Shown piece after piece: positions 28,312 to 37,638 of a stretch of 64,000 bases of DNA; position 1 is the first letter of the stretch; every line of letters starts with the position of its first letter. The notes under the pieces are model-generated. The model searched no databases and was not told the DNA's origin. It saw only the letters and a program-made list of their open reading frames with translations. A program made the position numbers and the translations under genes. The stretch is from an uncultured Prevotellaceae bacterium (GTDB lineage: Bacteria; Bacteroidota; Bacteroidia; Bacteroidales; Bacteroidaceae), in contig ONDM01000006.1 in the NCBI GenBank assembly GCA_900316585.1, positions 1 to 64,000 of the forward strand, read 5' to 3'.

Positions 28312-30462
28312 TCATCGTTTGAACAGCACAAAAGAGAATTTCGCACCTACGGTGTTGAATTTTCCGTTGCGTAAAGATGTAAATATGCCACAATCGAAAA
28401 TGTGTGTTGCAAATCCATAGCCGAATTCAATATATGGATTCAAGTGTTTCATTGCTAGTGCGCTCAAATACAATCTTTCGGCTTTGATGGAATGTGATGT
28501 CTTTCCGAGGGCACGTGCCAGCAGGAGACTTGTTTTCTCATAGGTGAGATGTCCACGGAGGTATTCATTGGCAGAAGAATACCATCGATAATTCAGCAAG
28601 CTGAAACTACCTCCGATTTCTTCACTCCATCCTTCAGGAAGGTGGTTGTGGGAGAAATTGTTGAAATCAATGAAGTAGATATTTTCCTGTTTTTTGTATT
28701 TCCCGTAGCCAATTCGGTAGGAAAAACGGTCTTTCAGACGATACTCTCTTTCGTGACTAATCTCAACCTCTAAGCGTTCATATTTTCCTTTACTGCCCAA
28801 AACGCCATTTATACCTTTTTCCCAATCAAAAGAGATGGTTGGTGCAGGAGTCATGACCGTGACTTTTTTGTTGCCATTCCAATAGTAGTATTTTCCGGGT
28901 GTCAAATCCACTCGTACCCGTGGAGCAAAGGTAGTGTATGTCTCTTTTGGATTTTCATAAGGAACTGGGTAATCTTCATCAACGTCTTTCCGGTCTGTCA
29001 GGTGGCGTCGGTACCAAGCGAAACCCAAGGTGATTTCCAATCCATTCAACAGTTCCAGCTTCTGATTGAGTTTCACATGTATGTCGTTGAAGTAATTCAC
29101 CTCCAGGTTATCAATTTTCTTGGCATCAGTCTTATCCAGCATATCTGCAATTTCGCTGCTGAAAATACGGTAACCATTTCCAGCTTCCAGGCTTAGTTTT
29201 GCTTGCATGGCTTTCCAATAGTCAAGGGATGCTCTCACTCTCCAGTCGAATTCATGATATGTGAAGTTGTACCCAATCATCGGAGCAATCATAAGTGCCG
29301 TGTGTTTAAAATCCTTATTCATGGTCAACTCTTGCAACCAGTCGAAACCTCGTGATTTGGAATAATTGAAAAGCATTGGGGCTAAAAATGGTGAGGCCTT
29401 GATTTTTCCAAATATTGGAGCATTAATGGTACTACTTGCTACCATGGATTTACCAAGGTTTCCCCAATTGATGGAATTAGTTGTATCTGAAAGAGCTGTA
29501 TTAGATAGCCTTGATTCTTTATTTCGATTAGCATAGTTTATATAGACCAGGTTCTCATCAGGTTGTAAAGGAAAGAAACGGTTTTTTGCAACTAGTAAAG
29601 AATCGAACTGGAATTTGGTGGTATCCAGACTTAATGCATATTGGTCTGTAAGGTCATGACTTTTCCGGGTTGAATAGTAGTTCTTGTATTCTTCATCCAA
29701 TGTTGTATACTCATGTGCTGCCATATAATGGCCTTCCAGGGAATTACCCATAAATTTGAATTTGAAGAACAATTCACTTTCACTTGGGAGATAAACTGCC
29801 AGTCCCTCACGCCCCATTTCCATATGCATATTGAACTCTATGAACTCATAAGAGCCTTCCATATCTACATTTTTAACCAAGTGGTTCGTCATGTCCAACA
29901 CGAAACGCCCTTTCACCAACTGTGTGTTCATATACTGTGGAATGAAAGTAATGATAGCTTCATCACCTTCAATGGAATGTATATTATAATAGTAGTATTT
30001 GGCATTATCATAGACAAAGGGGGAGAGCAAATGATCTTTTATCATTTCTGGACTGTAGATGTTCATCGTGAAGTAGTCCATAATCAAATCCGAAGCATCT
30101 TTTAGGTTGGGAACGGTTCCGTAGGCAGCCAATACGTGACGGTCATAATTATAGGGTGCAGTATAGTTTACCTCACTTATACTTTCGGTCAAGTATTCGT
30201 TTGTTCCTTTCTCGAAACTCATCATCTGAGGCACTAATTCCATCAGAACATTCTTTTTCTTCTTCCAGATATGCCTCTTCATGTACACACGAGATTCATA
30301 ATGTTGCACTTTATTTTCATAATGCTCACTATATTTCCATAGCGTACGCATAAGGGAATCTGCATTGTGCTTTATAGGTATGGTTGCTGCATGAGCCAGA
30401 TTTGTACTAATCAGGAGCGTGCAAATAAAGGTTAATATCTGTTTATAAGACATTTTTTTCAT
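28312..30462 (-). CDS. DUF5686 outer-membrane beta-barrel protein
   Basis: A 716-residue protein. A signal peptide (ending AHAA) is followed by the DUF5686 N-part (HNADSLMRTLWKYSEHYENK, then YLTESISEVNYTAPYNYDRHV) and a long run of alternating aromatic/polar beta strands that ends in a terminal phenylalanine-lysine-arginine strand (FNTVGAKFSFVLFKR), as outer-membrane barrels do. The CarboxypepD_reg-like domain usually found before DUF5686 is missing, so this is a short form. The family is widespread in Bacteroidetes with no settled role. The start is put at 30462; the minus-strand -7 TACCTTTG is at 30487-30494. Confidence 0.85.
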   Translation of the reverse strand: MKKMSYKQILTFICTLLISTNLAHAATIPIKHNADSLMRTLWKYSEHYENKVQHYESRVYMKRHIWKKKKNVLMELVPQMMSFEKGTNEYLTESISEVNYTAPYNYDRHVLAAYGTVPNLKDASDLIMDYFTMNIYSPEMIKDHLLSPFVYDNAKYYYYNIHSIEGDEAIITFIPQYMNTQLVKGRFVLDMTNHLVKNVDMEGSYEFIEFNMHMEMGREGLAVYLPSESELFFKFKFMGNSLEGHYMAAHEYTTLDEEYKNYYSTRKSHDLTDQYALSLDTTKFQFDSLLVAKNRFFPLQPDENLVYINYANRNKESRLSNTALSDTTNSINWGNLGKSMVASSTINAPIFGKIKASPFLAPMLFNYSKSRGFDWLQELTMNKDFKHTALMIAPMIGYNFTYHEFDWRVRASLDYWKAMQAKLSLEAGNGYRIFSSEIADMLDKTDAKKIDNLEVNYFNDIHVKLNQKLELLNGLEITLGFAWYRRHLTDRKDVDEDYPVPYENPKETYTTFAPRVRVDLTPGKYYYWNGNKKVTVMTPAPTISFDWEKGINGVLGSKGKYERLEVEISHEREYRLKDRFSYRIGYGKYKKQENIYFIDFNNFSHNHLPEGWSEEIGGSFSLLNYRWYSSANEYLRGHLTYEKTSLLLARALGKTSHSIKAERLYLSALAMKHLNPYIEFGYGFATHIFDCGIFTSLRNGKFNTVGAKFSFVLFKR

Positions 30463-30512
30463 GTTCAACAAGGATAGATTTTGCCTCAAAGGTAGTATTT
30501 TTTTACTTAATA

Positions 30513-30544
30513 ATTGCATTTTTGAAACTAATTCCTTACATTTG
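30513..30544 (+). promoter_or_regulatory. promoter of the 30583 gene
   Basis: -33-like ATTG (30513-30516), a 20-bp spacer, and -7 TACATTTG (30537-30544). The oppositely directed promoter of the DUF5686 gene overlaps this intergenic stretch (-7 at 30487-30494). Confidence 0.62.
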
Positions 30545-30582
30545 CCTTGTTTTAATACGATTAATCATTTAACACAGAAGAT

Positions 30583-30939
30583 ATGAAGAAAATCGCTAAA
30601 TTATTTGCGCTGGTAGCGCTGATGTGTGTGCCTGTATTGTCATTTGCTCAGACAAATAAGGAGATTAGTGATGAATACAAATCAAAGATCACCATTTGCA
30701 AGGCAGAAATTAAGACTATTAAGGCAAAACTGAAATTAGACAAGACTGATTCTTCATTGAATCATCAGTTGGTAGAGAAGAAATCCGAGTTGGCTGAGTT
30801 GAAGTCAAAGAAGAAAGTGATTGACAAGGCTATCAAGACTGAGGCTGCTCATGAAAAAGCCATTAAGAAGGCTCAGAAAGCTAAGGAAGAGGCAGAGGAA
30901 GCTGCTTCTGCAGCAAAGCAGATTAAGAGGGGCTATTAA
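30583..30939 (+). CDS. small secreted Lys/Ala-rich coiled-coil protein
   Basis: A 118-residue protein with a signal peptide (about 1-22, ending SFAQ). The mature part is one long Lys/Glu/Ala-rich helix: KSKITICKAEIKTIKAKLKL, a short break, LVEKKSELAELKSKKKVID, then KAIKKAQKAKEEAEEAASAA. This would form a coiled coil in the periplasm. It contains one cysteine in the mature part. No family recognised. It is monocistronic: own promoter and a strong terminator. Confidence 0.82.
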   Translation: MKKIAKLFALVALMCVPVLSFAQTNKEISDEYKSKITICKAEIKTIKAKLKLDKTDSSLNHQLVEKKSELAELKSKKKVIDKAIKTEAAHEKAIKKAQKAKEEAEEAASAAKQIKRGY

Positions 30940-30968
30940 TCGGGTTCTTTCTCAATACCCAAAAAGCA

Positions 30969-31004
30969 AAAGGCTGTCCAAACTTGGACAGCCTTTCTTC
31001 GTTT
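30969..31004 (+). terminator. terminator behind the coiled-coil protein gene
   Basis: AAAGGCTGTCCA (30969-30980) pairs with TGGACAGCCTTT (30985-30996), 12 bp with a 4-base loop, followed by a short T-rich tail. Confidence 0.88.
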
Positions 31005-31041
31005 CAAAAGTTCTGGTTTTTCCTTTTTGTTTTAGTGGGCA

Positions 31042-31773
31042 TCAGAAATTCAGGCCTACTGTACCAGAGAGAGTCGAAGTATGTATCTTGTCATCAAAAT
31101 TGTCATAACCTAAATGGTTGAAATTGTTGCGAGCTACATTGGCCAATCCCCAATCATAGGAAACTTCCAGATAGAGATGTTCAAACTGGAATCCGCATCC
31201 CATTCTTAGTCCTGCATCCAGATTGCTGAAAGCCCTGTCACTGAAAGTATTCACTTTTTCATGGGTGCCGAAATCCTTTGTTTTTCCTGCAAATCCTACT
31301 GATGCAAAACCTCCAAAGAATGGCTGTACCGACATATAGTTCAGTCCACTTTCAATTCCTACATTGTATTTGAAGACTAATGGAACCTCCAAATAGTGCA
31401 TATTCACTTTCAGTTCATCACCTCCCTTGCTTCCTTTCACTCCTTTCTGTGTATAGAGAAGGCCCGTCTCAAAATAGATTGGAGCGTAAGGAGTCACTTC
31501 AAAACCACCTACAACTCCTAGGTTCAGGCCAGTCAGTGGGTCTTTGCTTACACCACTGGTGCCATCAAAAGTAAGGGATGCAATGTTTGCACCAAGACGA
31601 AGACCTGTATAATTCCCGTATGCATCATAGCCTCTGCCTCTTGCATGACGGTAAGAACTTACACTACGGCCACGTCGGTAATCCCCTCTACGATAAACCT
31701 GAGCATCAGCAGTAATTGCTAAACAAGTCAGTGCGATGGTCAGGCAAACTACTTTGTTCAAGATTCCTTTCAT
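31042..31773 (-). CDS. outer-membrane beta-barrel protein, PorT/OMP_b-brl_2-like
   Basis: A 243-residue protein. A signal peptide (ending TADAQ) and an Arg/Tyr/Gly-rich linker (about residues 26-52, RRGDYRRGRSVSSYRHARGR) lead to an eight-stranded barrel: GLRLGANIASLTFDGT, then GLNLGVVGGFEVTPYAPIYF, FETGLLYTQKG, LEVPLVFKYN and a final strand STLSGTVGLNF ending in Phe. The barrel group includes PorT-like and OmpW-sized Bacteroidetes proteins; function is not assigned. The start at 31773 is the ATG before the signal peptide. The regulated promoter at 31819-31884 links it to the two LTxxQ-protein genes. Confidence 0.85.
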   Translation of the reverse strand: MKGILNKVVCLTIALTCLAITADAQVYRRGDYRRGRSVSSYRHARGRGYDAYGNYTGLRLGANIASLTFDGTSGVSKDPLTGLNLGVVGGFEVTPYAPIYFETGLLYTQKGVKGSKGGDELKVNMHYLEVPLVFKYNVGIESGLNYMSVQPFFGGFASVGFAGKTKDFGTHEKVNTFSDRAFSNLDAGLRMGCGFQFEHLYLEVSYDWGLANVARNNFNHLGYDNFDDKIHTSTLSGTVGLNF

Positions 31774-31818
31774 AATTCCAATAGTATTTAAAATTCTAGA
31801 GTGTTTTATTTCACATTG

Positions 31819-31884
31819 CAAAAATAGGGTGGGATTTTTACCCCACCCTGGTAATTCCCCTAATTATAAAGGGGAATTTCCCTA
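31819..31884 (-). promoter_or_regulatory. promoter with 22-bp-phased TAGGG repeats (gene 31042-31773)
   Basis: On the minus strand: TAGGG starting at 31884, TAGGGG at 31862 (22 bp on) and -7 TATTTTTG starting at 31826 (36 bp on). No -33 TTTG is visible; instead an inverted repeat, AGGGTGGG (31826-31833) and CCCACCCT (31842-31849), covers the spacer. The start of the transcript, TTTGCAATGTGAAA, is identical to that of the gene at 735-1703. Confidence 0.78.
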
Positions 31885-31964
31885 CTATTCAATTGAGAGA
31901 ACATAGTTATTTAAATGGAAATACTATGAGGATGGTTAATTTATCAGATTAAAGTCATTAAATT

Positions 31965-33281
31965 TCAATTAAGAGATACTCCTCTATAGAAATCCAGGAT
32001 TTTAGTACGGAATATAAATGTATATTTGGCTTGCAGATAGTCTGATTCAGCCTTCTGCATGCGGGTTTTCATTTCTTGGAATTCAGTGGATGTTGCCTTG
32101 CCGTTCTCATATTTCTTGCTCATGAATTCAAAGGCCCTTCTGCTGGCTTCCTGTGCTGCTTCACTGCTGACGCATTGTTTTTGCGCAGCTACTGCATTGT
32201 AATATGCCTGTTGGATTTCCTTGTATAGGGTTTTGCGGGTATCTTCCAGTTTGAGTTGTTGTGCAGTATATTGAAGCTTGGCATTCTTGATCTGGTTACG
32301 TGTGGCATACCTGTTAAAGATTGGAATACTTACAGATAGACCTATATATTTACTGAAATTATCTTTTAACTGTGACCCGAAGGAATTAGAATTGAAACCT
32401 GAAGTATGATAATAGTTCGTGCTGAGGCCTCCGCTTAGATAGACGCTTGGCAACTTGCCAGCCTTGGCATGGCTGATGCCTTCTTCTGCATTTTTCAGTC
32501 GGAGTATCTGAGCCTGAATCTGAGGTTTGATGCTATTGGCTTCAGCAAAAATTTCATCTGGTTGAGGCAGCAAACGTTCCATCGGGTTCATTTCCTGGGG
32601 ATTCTCCACATCCAAGCCTTTTGGGGATTGCAGTTCCAGTAACTGTGAAAGGGTTAGGAGTGCAAGTTGCACGTTGTTTTCATTTTGAGTGACATTTAGT
32701 TCATCACTTGCCACGGTAGCATGTGCTTCTATGACCTCCGTTTCTGCAACCTTTCCGTTCTCCAACATGGCTTTAAGCCTGTTTTCTTGGATTTTGGAAA
32801 GCTCTAACTGTTCACGAGATACTTGCAGAAGTTCTTTTTGGTAAAGTACATCGAGGTAGGCTGAAGTAACCTGCAGACTGATGTCTTCTTTGGCTTTATT
32901 CAAATCGACTAAGGCAGCTTGCAGATTCAGTTGCTTCATATTTATATCGTGAGTAAGCTGTCCTCCAGTGTAGAGGGGCACGTTGGTGCTCATGCCGAAT
33001 CCTGTGCTCGTTGTGTTACGATTGGCATAAGTATTATCTGCTGTCAGACCACGTCCGAAATTCAGACTTTGGTCTGCAGAGGCAGTGAGATTAGGTAAGC
33101 GACTGCTTTTGCTGGTGTTCAGTGCCACCTTACTGCTTTCCACTGTATTCTCCTGCAGCCGAATACTAATGTTATGTTCCAAAGCATAGTCAATGCACTG
33201 TTTTAGGGACCAAGGTTGTTGTGCATCTGCCATGCTGAAAGCAGAAAGAGCCAGAGCGAATATAATTGATTTTCTTAGCAT
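31965..33281 (-). CDS. TolC-family outer-membrane efflux protein
   Basis: A 438-residue protein with a signal peptide (ending SMADAQ) and the two tandem OEP domains of TolC-like channels, recognisable from WSLKQCIDYALEHNISIRLQ, SAYLDVLYQKELLQVSREQL and the second-half repeat LKLEDTRKTLYKEIQQAYYN. As a trimer it would form the outer-membrane exit duct for the inner-membrane pump encoded upstream. It is the last gene of the padR operon and begins 18 bp after the adaptor gene. Confidence 0.93.
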   Translation of the reverse strand: MLRKSIIFALALSAFSMADAQQPWSLKQCIDYALEHNISIRLQENTVESSKVALNTSKSSRLPNLTASADQSLNFGRGLTADNTYANRNTTSTGFGMSTNVPLYTGGQLTHDINMKQLNLQAALVDLNKAKEDISLQVTSAYLDVLYQKELLQVSREQLELSKIQENRLKAMLENGKVAETEVIEAHATVASDELNVTQNENNVQLALLTLSQLLELQSPKGLDVENPQEMNPMERLLPQPDEIFAEANSIKPQIQAQILRLKNAEEGISHAKAGKLPSVYLSGGLSTNYYHTSGFNSNSFGSQLKDNFSKYIGLSVSIPIFNRYATRNQIKNAKLQYTAQQLKLEDTRKTLYKEIQQAYYNAVAAQKQCVSSEAAQEASRRAFEFMSKKYENGKATSTEFQEMKTRMQKAESDYLQAKYTFIFRTKILDFYRGVSLN

Positions 33282-33299
33282 AGAGAATTAGCTTATAGG

Positions 33300-34400
33300 T
33301 TATTCTTTGACTTCAATGCCACGTACGGTTTCTTTACCTTTTAATCCGTTCTTGATTTCAATGTTTAGTCCATCGCTCAAACCTGTAACTACAGGTACCC
33401 GGTTGAATTTCTGTTCCGATGCATTGCCGGAAGTGAGGACATAGACAAAGGTACTATCACCTTTGAATTCCACTGCAGCCTCAGGTACAGTCAACACTTT
33501 GTTGGCACGTTGGAGCACCATTTTAGCATTGGCACTGTAGCCGGAGCGTATGGTAATGTCATTAGGCAGAGATATAGCAGCCTTGATTTCAAATTGGTTG
33601 GCTCCGTTCTGTTCTGTAGCTTTCGGGGAAATGTATTCCAATGTGGCTTCTAGCTTTACATCTGTCAGTGCTCCGATGGTTATCTCAACAGGCATGCCTT
33701 CATGCACACGGCCTACTTCTGTCTCGTCAATGTTTCCTCTGAAAATCAGGTTGCCCATATCTGCCACTGTGGCAATGGTGGTACCATCATTGAAGGAGTT
33801 ACTTAGGATGACGGAATTTCCTACTTTCACTGGTACATCAAGTATCAGGCCGTTAATGGTTGAACGGATCAGGGTGGTACTCATTTTTGCATTGTTCAAT
33901 GAGACTCCTTCCCGGACAATGTTCATCTGGTCACGTGCCACCTTCATTTCAGCCTTGTATTGATCTAAGGCAACTTTTGATTTCTCATAATCCTCAGCGC
34001 TTATCAGTTTTTGCTCATAAAGGTTTTTCATACGGTCAAAATCTGTCTGGGCCTGCTTTAGATTGATGTCTGCCAGTTCAATCCTGTTCTCTGCAGAACT
34101 TAGGCTACTCATGTCAGGGATGACCTTGACTTTGGCAATCACTTCATCTTTCTGAACCATTTGTCCGGCTTCCTTGTAGAGTTCAGATATAATACCTGAG
34201 ATTTGTGGCTTGATATTGACTTCATCACGTGGTTCAATCTTGCCTGTTACCAATGTAGTTTTCTCTAGGTCCATCACTTTAGGCTGATGTGTTTCAAACA
34301 CAATCTTTTCTGGGAGAGACTTCTGATAAAGAAACCAGAAAGTTCCTAAAAATGCTGCACCGATTATACATCCTAATGCAATTTTTGTGGTTTTTCTCAT
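33300..34400 (-). CDS. periplasmic adaptor (membrane fusion protein, MacA/HlyD-like)
   Basis: A 366-residue protein with an N-terminal membrane anchor (IALGCIIGAAFLGTFWFLY), the biotinyl-lipoyl-like segment VNIKPQISGIISELYKEAGQ, an alpha-hairpin (about 100-165, with LEQKLISAEDYEKSK) and beta-barrel and membrane-proximal domains. It would link the MacB-type permeases to TolC. The start is taken at the ATG at 34400, just before the anchor; an upstream in-frame ATG at 34427 would add nine basic residues. Confidence 0.92.
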   Translation of the reverse strand: MRKTTKIALGCIIGAAFLGTFWFLYQKSLPEKIVFETHQPKVMDLEKTTLVTGKIEPRDEVNIKPQISGIISELYKEAGQMVQKDEVIAKVKVIPDMSSLSSAENRIELADINLKQAQTDFDRMKNLYEQKLISAEDYEKSKVALDQYKAEMKVARDQMNIVREGVSLNNAKMSTTLIRSTINGLILDVPVKVGNSVILSNSFNDGTTIATVADMGNLIFRGNIDETEVGRVHEGMPVEITIGALTDVKLEATLEYISPKATEQNGANQFEIKAAISLPNDITIRSGYSANAKMVLQRANKVLTVPEAAVEFKGDSTFVYVLTSGNASEQKFNRVPVVTGLSDGLNIEIKNGLKGKETVRGIEVKE

Positions 34401-34430
34401 ATGTATTTTTATTTTGTTTTTCGTCATTTA

Positions 34431-35672
34431 TTATTCTTCACGCATGGCATCCACAGGTTTGATACTCATCGCATGCAAGGTAGGAGCTGTACCTGCCAGA
34501 ATGCCTAGCACGCTTAGCAGTAAGGTGGTTCCTATAGCAGTCCAGAATGGAACTTGGAAATTGGCTCCAGAAAATGATTCTCCTGAATTCGTTTCCAGGA
34601 TAGCCAGTATCAGTACGGCAAAGCAGATTCCAGAAATGCCTGCGATTAGGGTCAATACCAGACTTTCGCTCATGGTTTGTACCAGGATGTCTTTAGGTGT
34701 GGCACCAATGGCTCTTCGGATACCAATCTCACTTGTACGTTCCTTCACTGTGACCATCATGATGTTGCTTACACCGATGGCACCGGCTATCAGGGTGCCC
34801 AGTCCAATCATCCAGACCAGGATGCTTATACCTTTAAACAAGCTGTCCACTACGTTGAAAATTGCTTCTGCATTTAATTTCTGCACGGCTTGTGTATCTT
34901 TTGGGCTGATATGATGATTCCGTTTCAGCAGCTCTTCCACTTTGACTTGGACATCACTGACGGTTTTACCTGCTTTTACAGTGTATGCAATGAGGCTGAT
35001 TTTTGTGTTATAGATCTGTGCTAGTGTGGTGTAGGGGATGTACACTGTATTAGGTGCACTTGAACCAATGTTTACGCTGCCATATCCTTGGCCATTCACA
35101 CCCACAATCTGGTATTGCACTCCATCCATTTGGATATATTTTCCAATGGGGGATATGCTGTCTGGGAACAGGCTGTTTTGAATACGTGATCCGATGATGC
35201 AGACTTTACGCCTTTGGTTGTTGTCGGCAGCATTCAGCAGTCGTCCTTCCTTTATGCTGATAGGGTCTATCTTATTGTAGTCTTCATGGAAGCTCTTAAT
35301 GGCAGCTCGTTCTGCTTTTTTGTCTTCATAGGTGGCAGTAGTCCTTGGCCCGAAAGTCACAGGAGTCACAATGTCCACTTCGTTTATCTGATGCCTGATA
35401 CGGTCAATGTCAGTCTCATCCATATGCCATGATCTTCCGGTCTGAAAGCCTGCATAAGGTTCGCTGGTCTCCCCACAGATGATGAATCCGGAATTGGATG
35501 CAAAACCTGCGAAAGTCTTTTCTAGTGCCTGCTGCAATGCTCCACCGCCACCCATGAGTAGCATGAGCATGAAGACACCCCAAAAGATACCGAACGCTGT
35601 CAGGAATGTGCGAGTCTTATTTCGGGAGAGGGAATCTATGATTTCCCCCCATTGATCTCTATCTATTCTCAT
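34431..35672 (-). CDS. MacB-type ABC transporter permease 2
   Basis: A 413-residue permease with a first membrane helix after RDQWGEIIDSLSRNKTRTFL, a large periplasmic MacB-core domain (about 45-270) and three C-terminal helices of the FtsX domain (LIAGAIGVSNIMMVTVKERT, then the signature EIGIRRAIGATPKDI). It has no fused ATPase. It partners with the permease encoded just upstream and the separate ATPase, as a heteromeric MacB-like exporter acting on envelope substrates. Confidence 0.92.
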   Translation of the reverse strand: MRIDRDQWGEIIDSLSRNKTRTFLTAFGIFWGVFMLMLLMGGGGALQQALEKTFAGFASNSGFIICGETSEPYAGFQTGRSWHMDETDIDRIRHQINEVDIVTPVTFGPRTTATYEDKKAERAAIKSFHEDYNKIDPISIKEGRLLNAADNNQRRKVCIIGSRIQNSLFPDSISPIGKYIQMDGVQYQIVGVNGQGYGSVNIGSSAPNTVYIPYTTLAQIYNTKISLIAYTVKAGKTVSDVQVKVEELLKRNHHISPKDTQAVQKLNAEAIFNVVDSLFKGISILVWMIGLGTLIAGAIGVSNIMMVTVKERTSEIGIRRAIGATPKDILVQTMSESLVLTLIAGISGICFAVLILAILETNSGESFSGANFQVPFWTAIGTTLLLSVLGILAGTAPTLHAMSIKPVDAMREE

Positions 35673-35684
35673 AGTCTTCTCTCA

Positions 35685-36944
35685 TTAACGGGCCTGAAGG
35701 GCTTCAATGGGTTTGATATGGGCAGCTTTTCTTGCAGGGAAGAACCCGGCAATGGCTCCTGCCACAATCATGATAATGGTAGCTTCGATGCAAATGTCCA
35801 ACCCTACGGTAGGGTCTTGGAAATACTGAATGCTTTCTACACCTATGTCCATCGTGGAGCCTCCTACTGAAGCATCCATCCACTGACAGAATACAATACC
35901 TAGTAGCATACCGATATAGCCAAAGATAGTGGTAATGAGTACGCTTTCCAGTATCACCATCAGGATGATTTGCCACGGTTTTGCCCCTAATGCCTTGCGA
36001 ATTCCGAATTCATGTGTCCGTTCCTTGACGGAAATCAGCATGATGTTGCTCACACCTGTTACTCCGCTAAGCAAGGTTAGTATTCCCAGGAACCAGAAAC
36101 TGCTGCGAATCAAGCCAAATGCCGTATCCATCATTTCAGCCTGGGAGCTTCCTCCATCTACGTATATGGCCTGTGTGTCATCGGGAGAAAAGTTGTGTTT
36201 GAGTGCCATGGCTTTCCGGTAGATGGCTTCAAAAGCCTCAAATGCTGGGGATTGCTCCAGACCTTTGGTCTTCATCACAATAATGTCTGCTTCTTTGTTC
36301 CTATTATAAATAAGACGAAGGGTAGTCTGGGGAACCAGAATCTCTTGGGTATACTCGGAATTATTGTCTTTAAGGATACCTACAATCTGGTACATACTGC
36401 CGTCTATAGTCAGGTAGTGTCCTATAACATTTGCATTTTTGCTGTACAAACGTTCCACCATGGTTTCACTCAGAATTGCTACCCGGCGATTTTCTTTCAT
36501 ATCGATTTCATTCAGGAAACGTCCTTTCACTACTTGGAGTCCCATCATTTCATGAAAGATTGGTCCCACACCTGCAAGGTTTGTACTTAGTTTCTTTTCA
36601 TCTTCGGTTCGGGCTGTCACACTGGTGCTAAACTGGGCAGTGTAGTTCTTGATGTTGTCAGGAGCTACTTTTTGTGCCAATTCACCATCGGATTCATTTA
36701 TTTGAACCCGTTGTTCTTTGGAATAGCCCTGATAGGCACTGGATGTAAAACCTGGATACACGTACACGGCATCCAAGGCTAGCGTCCCTACATTGTTTTC
36801 CAGGGTATGGATGACTCCGTTTCCCGCACCAAGTAGAACGATAAGCAGAAAAATACCACTGGTTACGGCAAAGCCGGTGGCTGCCGAACGGAGCTTGTTT
36901 CGCTTGATCGAGCCGATGATTTCTATGAATAAGTCGTAAAGCAC
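35685..36944 (-). CDS. MacB-type ABC transporter permease 1
   Basis: A 419-residue permease of the same build as its neighbour: first helix in RNKLRSAATGFAVTSGIFLL, a periplasmic core, and a C-terminal FtsX domain with FGIRKALGAKPWQIIL. The start is not obvious. The longest frame begins with TTG at 36977 and overlaps the ATPase gene by 29 bp. A GTG at 36944, four bases past the ATPase stop, gives VLYDLFIEIIGSIKRNK, which fits the usual family start better, so I prefer it. Confidence 0.88.
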   Translation of the reverse strand: MLYDLFIEIIGSIKRNKLRSAATGFAVTSGIFLLIVLLGAGNGVIHTLENNVGTLALDAVYVYPGFTSSAYQGYSKEQRVQINESDGELAQKVAPDNIKNYTAQFSTSVTARTEDEKKLSTNLAGVGPIFHEMMGLQVVKGRFLNEIDMKENRRVAILSETMVERLYSKNANVIGHYLTIDGSMYQIVGILKDNNSEYTQEILVPQTTLRLIYNRNKEADIIVMKTKGLEQSPAFEAFEAIYRKAMALKHNFSPDDTQAIYVDGGSSQAEMMDTAFGLIRSSFWFLGILTLLSGVTGVSNIMLISVKERTHEFGIRKALGAKPWQIILMVILESVLITTIFGYIGMLLGIVFCQWMDASVGGSTMDIGVESIQYFQDPTVGLDICIEATIIMIVAGAIAGFFPARKAAHIKPIEALQAR

Positions 36945-36948
36945 GGGA

Positions 36949-37635
36949 TTAGGGTTTTGGGGTTCTGAGATCCTCAATGTATTCTATCTGTCCATCCAGA
37001 ATGTGAACGATTCTCCCTGCTTGGTGAGCCACATCCTTTTCATGGGTGACCATGACAATCGTCATGCCCTGACGATTCAGGTCTTTAAGCAGTTCCATCA
37101 CCTCGATGGTGGTCTTGCTGTCCAATGCTCCTGTAGGCTCATCAGCCAGAATGATGCGTGGATGGGTAATCAGTGCACGGGCAATGGCAACACGTTGTTT
37201 CTGTCCTCCTGACATTTCATTGGGGAAGTGGTGTGCCCAGTCTGTCAGTCCCACTTTCTCCAGGTGTTGTAGGGCAAGCTCATTTCGTTTCTTGCGCCCT
37301 ACACCCTGGTAGAATAGTGGTAATGCCACATTTTCCTGTGCATCTTTGAATGAAATCAGATTGAAGGATTGGAAGACAAATCCTATCATGTGGTTACGAT
37401 AGTATGCTGCCTTGTTCTCGCTTAGGTCTTTAATCAATGTATTGTCTAGGATATACTCTCCTTCGTCATAGTTGTCCAATATTCCCAGTATATTCAGCAG
37501 GGTGGACTTTCCGGAACCTGAGGCTCCCATGATGGCTACGAACTCGCCTGGAGCAATGTCTAAGTCGATACCTTTCAGAACGTGCAGGTCTGCACCGTTA
37601 TGATAGGTTTTGTGTATGTTTCTCAGGTGTATCAT
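36949..37635 (-). CDS. ABC transporter ATP-binding protein (MacB/LolD type)
   Basis: A 228-residue ATPase with all motifs: Walker A GASGSGKSTLLNIL, Q-loop VFQSFNLI, signature MSGGQKQRVAIARAL, Walker B ILADEPTGALD and the switch His in VMVTHEKD. Closest in style to the LolD/MacB group that drives mechanotransmission exporters. It lies 3 bp after the PspC-GIN gene and directly before the two permeases. Confidence 0.95.
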   Translation of the reverse strand: MIHLRNIHKTYHNGADLHVLKGIDLDIAPGEFVAIMGASGSGKSTLLNILGILDNYDEGEYILDNTLIKDLSENKAAYYRNHMIGFVFQSFNLISFKDAQENVALPLFYQGVGRKKRNELALQHLEKVGLTDWAHHFPNEMSGGQKQRVAIARALITHPRIILADEPTGALDSKTTIEVMELLKDLNRQGMTIVMVTHEKDVAHQAGRIVHILDGQIEYIEDLRTPKP

Positions 37636-37638
37636 GGT

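Noticed and set aside
36945-36977. TTG start of permease 1 overlapping the ATPase gene
   Set aside because: It gives a Pro/Asn-rich extension unlike the family; the GTG at 36944, four bases past the ATPase stop, fits better.
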